Of a DNA stretch of 34,768 nucleotides, positions 1 through 13,000 are shown in pieces. Numbering within the stretch: position 1 is the stretch's first letter; each line of letters begins with the position of its first letter. The notes under the pieces are model-generated. The model was not told the DNA's origin and ran no database searches. It saw nothing but the letters and a program-made list of their open reading frames with translations. Source of the DNA: Chloroflexi bacterium HGW-Chloroflexi-9 (lineage in GTDB: Bacteria; Chloroflexota; Dehalococcoidia; UBA2979). Both the position numbers and the translations under genes were made by a program. The stretch covers positions 1 to 34,768 of the forward strand of contig PHBR01000008.1 in the NCBI GenBank assembly GCA_002840675.1. The letters run 5' to 3'.

Positions 1-2718
<2,718 letters not shown>

Positions 2719-2858
2719 CCGGGGCACCTTCTGTCCGAGCGGGGGAGGGGACGGCGCGGACGCCGGGGCGACGTTCCGAACAGGTATCGTACCGCCGAGG
2801 GGTGCCCGCATGGAAGCCTCCCGGCGCACGCGGCGGAGGAGAGGCGCACCGCGGGCGC

Positions 2859-2864
2859 TAGGAT
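2859..2864 (+). promoter_or_regulatory. Candidate -10 element placed for a leaderless mRNA
   Basis: TAGGAT sits seven bases before the ATG at 2872, where transcription would begin at or next to the start codon. No convincing -35 hexamer lies 17 bases upstream, and an ATG overlaps the motif itself at 2863. Weak candidate. Confidence 0.25.
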
Positions 2865-2871
2865 GCGCACG

Positions 2872-3357
2872 ATGAGCAGCGACCCCGTCCCCGGGCGGCC
2901 TCGACGGATGGCGGAGTACGGCGTGCCCGTGTCCCTGGAGGGCCTGCTGCCGTGGTCCTGGGCGGCGGAACGTCTCGCCGGCAGCCGGAACTACTGGTTG
3001 AGCACGGCCGACGCCCGAGGCGTCCCGCATGCGGCTCCCGTCTGGGGCGTATGGCTGGACGGCACCTTCCTGTTCGACACCGGCCTCGACTCCCGCAAGG
3101 CGCGCAACCTCGCCGGGCAGCCGCGCGTGGTCGTGACCACGGAGCAGGCGAGCGAGCCGGTGATGCTGCACGGCCTCGCCGAGCGGGTGGGCGACGACGA
3201 GGCGATCGAGTCCCACCTCGCGGCGTACGAGGCAAAGTACGGCTCGCGGCCACCAGGGACGCGCTTCCTGGTGCGCCCGGTCGTTGCATTCGGGTTCATC
3301 GAGGATGCAGCGCACTTTGGAGCCAGCGCGACACGCTGGGAGTGGCCGCAGGCGTAG
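2872..3357 (+). CDS. Pyridoxamine 5'-phosphate oxidase (PPOX)-fold family protein
   Basis: This is a 161-residue cytoplasmic protein of the split-barrel flavin/F420-binding fold. Telling segments are [22 protein letters not shown], typical of strands 1-2 of PPOX proteins (here written without its last residues: ASRNYWLST then [12 protein letters not shown]), followed by [14 protein letters not shown] and PRVVVTTEQ. Members bind FMN or F420 and reduce or oxidise small molecules, but neither cofactor nor substrate can be read from the sequence. The ATG at 2872 gives MSSDPVPG. An in-frame ATG at 2863 adds three residues, and one at 2908 would give MAEYGVPV, which is also plausible. The reading frame is open further upstream to 2677 but that part overlaps uvrA and looks non-coding. 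It ends 10 bases from the convergent gene at 3368. Confidence 0.88.
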   Translation: MSSDPVPGRPRRMAEYGVPVSLEGLLPWSWAAERLAGSRNYWLSTADARGVPHAAPVWGVWLDGTFLFDTGLDSRKARNLAGQPRVVVTTEQASEPVMLHGLAERVGDDEAIESHLAAYEAKYGSRPPGTRFLVRPVVAFGFIEDAAHFGASATRWEWPQA

Positions 3358-3367
3358 GGCGAGCGCG

Positions 3368-3868
3368 TCAGGCGGGCGGGCGCGGCTCCTCGGGTGGTGG
3401 GGTGCCCTCGGTGCGGTCGGGGTCGTCGAGTTCGGCGGGGCGGTCGTCGTTCGCACCGGCCGGCGGTTCGGCGTCGAGGCTGCCGAGCGGCGGGATGATC
3501 GGGCCACCGAAGATGTCCGGTAGTTCCGTGCCGGCGGCGGCGAGCTGGTCGCGCAGTTGTCGCTCGAGTTCCGCCAACTGGTCGTCGGTGACGCCGGCGT
3601 GGTGCAGGGTCTCCCGGAACAACCGCTGGACCTCCGGCATGTCGCCCCGCACGAGGGCGTCCGCGACCTCCAGCTGCGTCTCGACCGCCTTGAACCGCTC
3701 GCGTCGCTCGGTGTCGTTCTCGGTCGACAGGATCGTCGCCATTAGCCGCGTGAACAGATTCGTCGTGCGCGCGATGCGGACGCGGTCGTCCGGCTCGCCG
3801 GGGAACTCGCCCGTGACCTGCACCTCCAGCCCGGTGCGCGGGTCGGTGGCGATGTACTGCTGGGCCAT
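3368..3868 (-). CDS. Hypothetical protein with acidic, proline-rich tail
   Basis: I do not recognise this 166-residue protein. It has no signal peptide or membrane segment. The N-terminal half begins [16 protein letters not shown] and contains charged helices. Residues about 95-110 ([18 protein letters not shown]) look able to form a short coiled coil. From about residue 115 the chain becomes rich in Pro, Asp and Glu (ending [10 protein letters not shown]), which suggests a disordered tail. The ATG at 3866-3868 has a strong ribosome site, GAGGGAG, a few bases upstream, so the start is well supported. It converges with the PPOX-fold gene with a 10-base gap and lies downstream, on the same strand, of the giant secreted protein gene, separated from it by a hairpin. 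Confidence 0.75.
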   Translation of the reverse strand: MAQQYIATDPRTGLEVQVTGEFPGEPDDRVRIARTTNLFTRLMATILSTENDTERRERFKAVETQLEVADALVRGDMPEVQRLFRETLHHAGVTDDQLAELERQLRDQLAAAGTELPDIFGGPIIPPLGSLDAEPPAGANDDRPAELDDPDRTEGTPPPEEPRPPA

Positions 3869-3959
3869 GACGTCTCCCTCGGCGGTGGTGGTGCCTCGAT
3901 CCTACCGCCGGGAAGGGCGAGGGGCCTGCGCGGGCGTACCACTAAGGCGGGGAAGCGAG

Positions 3960-3992
3960 AGGCCCCCGGCGTCTCGCGACGGCCGGGGGCCT
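3960..3992 (-). terminator. GC-rich hairpin downstream of the giant gene
   Basis: AGGCCCCCGGC (3960-3970) pairs perfectly with GCCGGGGGCCT (3982-3992). Inside, GTC (3971-3973) can pair with GAC (3978-3980) around a TCGC loop, leaving one bulged G. The stem starts 26 bases after the stop codon of the giant gene read on the minus strand. No run of T follows, so it may act as an intrinsic terminator of the GC-rich type or as an mRNA 3' stabiliser. Confidence 0.7.
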
Positions 3993-4017
3993 GAGGTGGT
4001 CGGAGGCCGGTCAGGCG

Positions 4018-7000
4018 CTAGTGGTGCGCCTGGATGTTGCCGCCGGTGAGCTTGCCGCTCACCTGCGAGATGACCTGGCCGCTGGCGTCCTTGATCACCA
4101 CGGAGATGGTGTCGTTGCGCCCCGGCTCACCCTGGTCGGTGATGGTCAGTTCCACCGTGCCCGTTGCCCCGTTGCCGAGGCGGCCCGTGCCCGTGAGCAC
4201 CATCGTGTCGATGGACGCCGGGCGGGGTTTCGGGTTGATCGACGGGTTGTCCGAGCAGGTCACCGAAGTGATGGTCTGCAGGTGGAACTTCACGCCGCTG
4301 TCGTGGTCGTTGAACTGGAAGTTGTTCCCGGAGGCGTTGCAGCGCAGCGACAGCCCGAAGGTATAGCGGTCACCGCTCACCACGATGTTGCCGCCGCCCG
4401 TCATCCGCCCCGTGCCGGTCCCGCCGGAGGTGGGCGCACCGATGGTGACCGTCACCGTGGCCGTGTCCGTCGCGCCGGAGGAGTCCCGGACCGTGTAGGT
4501 GAAGGTCACCGTACCGGTCTGGTTCTTCTTCGGCGTGAACTTCACGTTCCCACCGGTGATCGAGACGGTCCCCTTCGAGTTGCCCGAACCGGGCTGGGTG
4601 ACGGAGATGACCGTCAGGCCCGTGCCGGAATCGTTGGCCCGTACGTCGATCGTGACGGCGGTGTTCTTCGGCGTGACCGCCGCGTCATCCACCGCCTCGA
4701 GGGCGGACTGCACCGTCACCGTCACGGTTGCCGTGTCGGTCGCCCCGGAGGCGTCCGTCACGGTGTAGGTGAAGGTGGCCGTCCCGGAGAAGCCCGGGGC
4801 GGGGGTGTAGGTGATCGTGGTGCCGTCGGTGGTCGCGGTGCCGCTCGTCGGGGTGCTCACGGCGGTCACCGTGAGTTCGCCCACCGTGGCGGTGTCGTTC
4901 GCCAGCACGTTCACCGTCACCGGCGTGCCACCGGGGGTGGTAGCGGTGTCGTTGGACGCCTCGACCACACACGGGATGCCTATGACCTGGAAGACCACGT
5001 CGTTGTAGTCCTGGTCACCGCCGCCGTAGACGTCCTCGAAGCCGACCACGTACAGGACGCTGCCGGAGCCAGCGTTGATCTGGGCGTGGACGAGGTTGTC
5101 CGGGTTGGCCGAGGCAGTGCCCGTCACGAAGGTGTAACCGGTCTGCTGGACCTTGATCCCGAAGTCAAGCGTGGTACCGGCGGCGTAGAAGCCGACCGTG
5201 ACCTGCTGGTTGACGTTCTGGTTGGTCACGCCCAGGTAGCGCGGGCCATCCGGGCCCATCAGCCAGATCTGGCTCGTGTAGCCAGCGCTGAAGGCCATCA
5301 CCTTGATCGCGATGCAGGCGTCGGCCGCGACGAAGATGCGCGGGGCGCCCGCCACGGTGATGGTCACCGTGATCGTGGCCGTCCCGCCGTTGCCGTCCGT
5401 GACGGTGACGTCGAAGGCGTCCTCGCCATCGAAGCCGGCGTTCGGGGTGTACGTGACCGAGCCGCCGCTGACCGCCACCGTGCCGTTGGCCGGCGTGGTG
5501 GTGGAATCAATCGCCAGCGGGTCGCCGTCCGGGTCGGACACGCCGGCCAGGATGTCTACGGTCACCGGCGCGTCCGCGCCCGTGGTGGTGCCGATGTCGT
5601 TGCCCTCGGGGGCGCCGTTCACGGTCACCGTGACGGTGATAGTGAGCGAACCGCCGTTTTCGTCCTCCACCGTGACGGTGAAGGAGTCGGTGCCGGAGAA
5701 GCCCGGGGCCGGGGTGTAGATGACGTTGCCACCGCTGATGGTGACGGAGCCGTTGGCACCCTGCGTGACCGAGGTGATCGCCAGGTCGTCGCCATCCGGG
5801 TCGGTCACACCGCCCAGGATGTCGATGGTGACCGGGGTCTCAGCCTGCGTAGACGCGGAGGCGTCCGCGCCGACCGGCGCGCCGTTCACGGTGACCGTGA
5901 CGGTGATGGTGAGCGTGCCGCCGTTCTCGTCCTCCACCGTGACGGTGAAGGTGTCGGTGCCGGAGAAGCCCGGGGCCGGGGTGTAGACGACCTCGCCACC
6001 GGAGATGGTGACGGAGCCGTTGGCACCCTGCGTGACGGAGTCGATGGTCACAGCGTCGCCGTCCGGGTCGGTAATGCCGGCCAGGATGTCGATGGTGACC
6101 GGGGTCCCGGCCTGCGTGGACGCGTTGACATCTGTGCCGACCGGGTTGCCGTTGACCAGCACGGAGACCGTGATGGTCAAGGTGCCGCCGTTGCCGTCCG
6201 TGACGGTCACGTCAAACGTGTCCGTCCCGGAGAAGCCGGTGACCGGGGTGTAGGTCACCTCGGTGCCGTCAGTCGTGACGGAGCCGCTGGCGCCCTGCGT
6301 GACCGCGTCCACCACCAAGTCGTCGCCGTCGGGGTCGCTGACCCCGGCGAGGACGTCGATGGTGATCGGGGTCTCGGCCTGCGTCACGGTCTCGATGTCG
6401 TCGCCGACCGGGGCCGCGTTCGTGACCTGGACGGTCACGGTCAGGACCAGTTCGGAGCCGTGCTCGTCCACCACGGTCACCGTGAAGGTGTCCGTGCCGG
6501 AGAAGCCCGGGGCCGGCGTGTAGATGACGTTGCCGCCGCTGATGGTGACGGTGCCGTTGGCGCCCTGAGTCACGGCGTCGATGGTGACGTCGTCACCCTC
6601 CGGGTCGGTGACCCCGTCGAGGACATCGATCGTCACCGGCGTACCGGCGACCGTCGAAGCCTCGATGTCGTCGCCGACCGGGGCCTGGTTGGTCACGTCC
6701 ACCGTGACATTGAGGGTCAGTGCGCCGCCGTGGATGTCGACGACGGTCGCCGTGAAGGAGTCGGTGCCGGAGAAGCCCGGAGCCGGGGTGTAGACGACCT
6801 CGCCGCCGCTGATGGTGACGGAGCCGTTCGCACCCTGGGTGACCGCGTCGATGGTGACGACGTCACCATCCGGGTCGGTCACGCCGCCGAGCACGTCGAT
6901 GAACACGGCCGTGCCCGCCGCCGTCGTCGCGTCGATGTCGACGCCCTCGGGAGCGTTGTTCGGGCGGAACTCGACCGTGGTCGAGCCCAGGAGGACCGAG

Positions 7001-10000
7001 CCGCGGTAGATCGAAACGGTGACGATGCCCGGCGTGCTGTTTGCCGTCAGCGCGACGGTGCCGCCCTGGCTCGTGTAGAGGACGCCGCTGCCGAGGTTGG
7101 CCTCGATGCTGGCGGCTGGCCCGGTAGTCACCCACGACGCGATCAGTGAGTCGACGCCGTAGGAGATCCCACCGGTCAGCGTGCCGCCGGTCGTGACGAT
7201 GGTGATCACGTCCGGTGCGCCGGTGATGGCCGGGACGGAGAACGTGATGTCGATCGCGGTCTCGTTCTGACCGGTCGGGACGTCGCTCGCGACGATCGAC
7301 GTCCACTGCGGGGTCAGGACGACGCCGACGAGCGCCAGCGTGCCGGTGCCGGCATCGATGCCCGCCTCGACCTCGAGGTCACCGGAGACGGAGCCGAAGG
7401 TGACGGCCGGCCCGGTGTTGCCACCGGTGATGGTGAAGCCGCTGCCGGAGGGAATCGCCTCGGCCAGGGTGAAGGTCACCGTGGTGCCGTCGATCACGAC
7501 CGCGGACGGCGGTGCGCCAATGCCCGGGGTCGCCTGGATGAACCAGTCGGACGGTGAGGGTGCGCCGCTGAAGGTCGTGCCGGCCGGGAAGGTGACCGCG
7601 ATGGTCCCGCCCACGGGCACGCCGTTGTTGGCAGGGGACTGGGTCACGCTCACGAGCGGCGTGCCCATCGGGACCGTCGCCCCGGCGAGGAACGTGATGG
7701 TGGCCACGTCCAGGACCGCCGGGACGCCCTGGATGGTGACCGTCACGGTCAGGACCAGGATGCCGCCGAAGTCGTCCACGATCGTCACGGTGAACGTGTC
7801 CACGCCCTGGAACGCGGTGTCCGGGATGTACACGACGTTGTTGCCGGAGATGTAGGCGATGCCGTTCGCCGGGTCGGAGATGCTGGCCAGGAAGACGGAG
7901 TCGCCGTCCGGGTCAGTGACGCCCGCGAGGACTTCGATGCTGATGCTCTGGTCCGGCCCGGTCGACACCTCGATGTCGTCACCCTCGGGCAGGCCGTTCG
8001 GGAGCACCGTCACGGAGACGGTCGCCGTCGCGACGTTCCCGAGGCCGTCCTCCACCGTGTAGGTGAAGGTGTCGGTGCCGGTGAAGCCCAGCTCCGGGAT
8101 GTAGACGACCTGCAAGCCGTTGATGATCGCCTGCCCGTTGGAGGGCTGTGTCACGGACACGATGGCGAGGCTGCCGCCGACCGGTGCGGTGTCGTTGTCG
8201 AGGACGTTGACCTCGACCTGGCTACCCGCGCGGGTCTCCGGGGCGTCGTCGCCAGCCACGATCGTCGCCTCGACCGTCACGGTCACGGTACCGGTAGCGA
8301 TGCCGCCTCGGCCGTCGGAGACGGTGTAGGTGAAGGTGTCGGTGCCCAGGAAGTTGAGCGCCGGGGTGTACGTGAAGGTGTTGCCAGAGAGCGTCACCGT
8401 GCCGTTGGACGGCTGGGTGAAGGCGACGTTCGGCACCGCCGCGCTGATTGCGGTGTGGATGTCGCCGAGTTCCGTCGCGCCCAGGGCGACCGGGAACACG
8501 GTCAACTGCCGCAGCTCGTCACCTGCGCCACCAGCGCCGTAGAGCGTCTGGCCCAGTGTGATGAGGTCGGTGCCGGTGTCCAGGTCAGTCCACAGCGTGG
8601 CGGTGGTGCCGGCGACGCCGTCCACCCACGCGGTCAGGCCGCGCGCGCCGTCGTACACGAGCGCGATCGTGTGCTCGAGCCCGTCACCGAGGTTCGTCCC
8701 CACGGGCAGGTCCAGCACCACGTCGTTGTTCCACCCGGCGAAGACCAGCTTGTCGTTGCCGAGGCTCGTCCGCGCGATGGAGAACTGCGCGAAGTTCGTC
8801 AGGTTGGTGCCGTAGCCGAACAGGCCGATGTCACCGGGGCCTGCGAAGTTCGCCTTGAAGCGGAACACCACCGTGCGCGGGTCGTTCCCCGTCGGCAGGC
8901 TGCCCACGCCAGAGCGCGAGACGGACCCACCGAAGAAGGAGATCCCGGTCCCGCCGTCGCAGTCACCGGTGGTGGCGCCAGCCGCCGCGCCACCCGAGAG
9001 GGTGCCGGTCAGGCCGTTGCCGGAGAAGTCGAAGAGCGTGCTGCCGCCGGACGGCAGGCACTCCCAGAACAGGCTGGGGCCGAGCGCCACGATCGTCGGG
9101 CGGGCAGCGGAGCCGCTACCTACGTGGAGCGAGTCGAAGTCAGGATCGGAGTCGTTCATCAATACGGCGATGTCGACGGGCTGGTTCTGGCCCGTCGTCG
9201 CCGCGTCGTCCACGGCCACCGGGGGCGCGTTGTCAGGCGTGACGTTGACCATGACGGTCGCGGTGCGCGTCTGGCCGTTCTCGTCCTCGATCGTGTAGGT
9301 GAACGAGTCCGAGCCCTGGTAGAGCGGGCTCGGGGTGTACGTGACCATCGAGCCGTCGGTCGTGACGGTGCCGTGGGCGCCGTCCGTGACCGCGGTGATG
9401 GTGATGCCAGCGCCCGTGTCGTTCGTCAGCACGTCGATCGTGGTGGCCCCGCTCACGAGCGCCAGGTCGTCCACCGCGATGACCGGGCCCATGACCGTGA
9501 GGGTCACGAGCGCGACCGAGGCGCCGCCCTGGCCGTCCGAGACGGAGTAGAGGAACTGGTCCGTACCGCTGTAGCCGGGGTCCGGGGTGTAGGTGATCGT
9601 CAGGAAGTCCGGCGACAGCGAGAGGGATCCGAACTGCGGCTTCGTGAAGGCGCGGTTGAGCACGGCGGCCTCAATGGCCGCGTGGATCAGGTAGGCGTCC
9701 GCCTCATTCACCGCGTCCGGGAAGATCGCGAACTGGCGCATCTCGTCGCCGGCGCCCTGCCAGCCCCACGGGGAGTGGCCGAGCATGACCGTGTCGTCCA
9801 CGGTTTGCAGCGGGATGCCCAGCGTGCCGGGCGCGCTCTGCACGCCGTCCACATACGCGTAGACCGTCACGTTCCCGTCGTACACGAACATGATCGTGTG
9901 CTCGAGGCCGTCGGCGATATTGAAGCCGGGCTGCAGGTCGAAGTGCAGGTCGTTCGCCCACGAGGTGAAGATCAGCTTGTCGTTGCCCAGGATGGTGCGG

Positions 10001-13000
10001 GACACGGTGAACTGCGCGAACGGCGTGCCGTTCAGGCCGTAGCCGAACAGCGGGATGTCAGCCGGGAGCGGCTGGTTCGCCTTGTAGCGCACCAGGGCAG
10101 CGCGCGGCTGCGCCCCCGTCGGCAGGTCCGGGTTGGTCAGCGAGATCACGCCGGTCGGCCCCGGGTTGAAGACCATCGACGAGCCGTTGTCGCAGTCACC
10201 GGTGTAGGTGCCGGGCGTGATGCCAGCGCCGACGATGCCGGTGCGGCCGTTACCGCTCGTGTCGAACTGCGTGGCCGAGCCGCCGAACGGCAGGCACTCC
10301 CAGTGGAGCAGCGGGCCCTGGCGCAGGATCGCCGCGCGGGCCAGCGCACCGGGGGAGATGAACAGCGTGCCACCGTCCGCGTCCGAGTCGTTGTCCAGCA
10401 CCGGGATGGTGACGGAGGTCTCGAATGGTGCGATCGCCGTGTCGTCCACCGCGACCGGGAAGATGTTGTCCGGCGCAACCAGCACCGTGACCGTGCCCGT
10501 CGAGGTGTTCAGGTCCGCGTTGATGATCGTGTAGGTGAACGTGTCGGTGCCGACGAAGTTCGGGTTGCTGGTGTAGGTCACCGTCAGCCCGTCCGTGGTG
10601 ACCACGCCGTTGGCGGGCTGCGTCACGGAGTCGATCGCGATGCCGTCGCCGGCGTCGTTCGCGAGCACGTCGATGGTGACCGGGTCGTTGGTCAGCGTGT
10701 TCGCGCCATCGTCCACCGCGAGCAGGCCGGCGGTCACCGTGACGGTCACGGTCGCTGCGGCGATGCCACCACGACCGTCAGAGACGGAGTACGAGAAGGT
10801 GTCGACGCCGGTGAAGCCCGGATTGGCGGTGTAGGTGACGGCGTTGCCGGTGAGGGTGACGACGCCGTTGGCCGGCTGGGTGAAGGCCTGGAAGGCGGCA
10901 GCCGCGTCGATGGCCTGGTGGAGGCCCTCGATCTGCGGGGCGCTGAGGGCGCCTGCGTACACCGCGAACTGGCGCAGTTCGTCGCCGAAGCCGGCGGCTC
11001 CGTAAACGGTCTGCCCGAGGTGGACGACCCCATCGACGGTGTCGAGCGGAATGAAGAGGTTGGCGGTGGGGCCGGCGACGCCATCGACGTACGCGGTCAG
11101 CCCGGTCGCCCCGTCGTAAACGAGGACGAGCGTGTGCTCGATGCCGTCGCCGAGGTTGGTGCCGGCGGGCAGGTCGATGACGGCGTCGTTGCCCCACGCG
11201 GCGAAGTAGAGCTTGTCGTTGCCGAGGCCGGTGCGGGCGATGGAGAACTGGCCGTTGCCGACGGCGTTGGTGCCGGCGCCGAAGAGCCCGACATCACCAC
11301 CGCCGACGTTCGCCTTGAAGCGCAGCAGGAAGGAGCGCGGCGAGGAGCCGCTCGGGAGGCCCGGGCTGGTGAGGGTGACGGAGTCGCCGGGGAAGAACGC
11401 GAGGCTGGTGCCGCCGTCGCAGTCGCCGGTGGCCGCGCCCGCGGTCACGCCGGTGACGACGCCGTCACGGCCGTTGCCGCTGAGGTCGGTGAGGGTCGCT
11501 GCACCGCCGGCCGGGAGGCACTCCCAGTGGAGGACGGGCCCGAGGCCGTCGATCGCCGCGCGGGCGAGTGCGCCCGGGGAGATCGAGACCGGGTCGCCGT
11601 CCGGATCGGTGTCGTTCGCGACCACGTCGATCAGGACCGGGGTCACCCCAACGGTCGATGCAACGTCATCCACCGCGACGGGCGGCTGGTTCGTTACCAC
11701 CGCGGCCTGGACATCCACGGTCACGGTCGCGCCGGCGATGGCGCCGAACGCGTCGGAGATCGAGTACGTGAACGAGTCGGTGCCGGTGAAGCCGAGGTTC
11801 GGCGTGTAGAGCAGGTTGTTACCGTCCAGCGTCACCACGCCGTTCGCCGGCTGCGTGAAGGACTGGTACGCGGCGGCCGCGCTGACCGCGGAGTGCAGGC
11901 TGGCGATCACAGATGCAGACAGCGCCGTCGGGAAGACGGCGAACTGGCGCATCTCGTCACCCGCGCCGGCGCCGCCGTACAGCGTCTGGCCGAGCATGAC
12001 CTGGCCGTCGAGGGTGCCGAGGGGGATGAAGAGGTTGGCGGTGGGACCGGCGACGCCGTCCACGTACGCAGTCAGGCCGGTCGCCCCGTCGTAGACCACG
12101 ACGAGTGTGTGCTCGATGCCGTCGCCGAGGTTCGTCCCTGCCGGCAGTTCAATGACGGTGTCGTTGCCCCACGCGGCGAAGTAGAGCCTGTCGTTGCCGA
12201 GCCCGGTGCGCGAGATCGAGAACTGGCCGTTGCCGACGCCGTTGGTGCCGAGGCCGAACAGGCCCACGTCACCGGGGCCAGCGAAGTTGCCCTTGAACCT
12301 GACCATGATCGAGCGCGGCGCGGAGCCGCTCGGCAGACCGGGGACGGACGTGACGACGCTCGCGTTGGCCCACGACCAGAACGTCATGGCGGTGCCGCCG
12401 TCGCAGTCGCCGGTGGTGCTGCCGGCCTCGAGGCCGGTCGCGATGCCGTCCCGGCCGTTGCCGCTGCGGTCCACGATCACGCCCGCGCCACCAGCGGGGA
12501 GGCACTCCCACTGCAGCGACGGGGAGAGGTCCGAGATCGCGGCGCGCGCGAGGGCGCCGGGGGAGATCGAGATCGCGTGGCCGTCCGGGTCGAAGTCGTT
12601 CGACAGGACGTTGATGCTGACGGGGGTTCCGCTGGTCGTGCTCGCGAAGTCGTTGGTGGCGAGGGGCGGGTTGTTCGGGAGGGCGCTGACAGTGACGGTG
12701 ACCGTGCCGATGGAGACCAGGAGCTCCTCGTCCTGCACTTCGTACGTGAAGACGTCATCGCCGACGAAGCCGGGGTCGGAGGTGTACACGACGGTGTCAC
12801 CGTCGATCACGGCTGAGCCGTTCGCGGGGTCGCTGACGCTGATGAGCGTGAGCACACCCAGTTCCGGGTCGGCGTCGTTCGCCAGGACCGGGATGATGAC
12901 CGGGACACCAGAGGTGGTGGACGCCGTGTCAGGGATCGCGACGGCCTCGGCCGCACCAGCCGGTGACGCGTGGACCGCGAGCACCGAAATGGTGAAGACG

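Noticed and set aside
2773-2781. GTTCCGAAC dyad upstream of uvrA as a possible SOS/LexA box
   Set aside because: Only one half matches the known Gram-positive type box (TGTTCG on the minus strand), and the spacing between half-sites is wrong.
5346-6955. Tandem repeats as a CRISPR-like array
   Set aside because: Units are about 268 bp, fully coding and in frame with a protein repeat; there is no short repeat/spacer alternation.
8455-12816. Plus-strand open frame of 1453 codons (and another of 1042 codons at 4021-7149) opposite the giant gene
   Set aside because: The translation is rich in Arg, Gly, Val and Asp with no domain features. It mirrors the codon bias and repeats of the real minus-strand gene, which has a signal peptide and clear domains.
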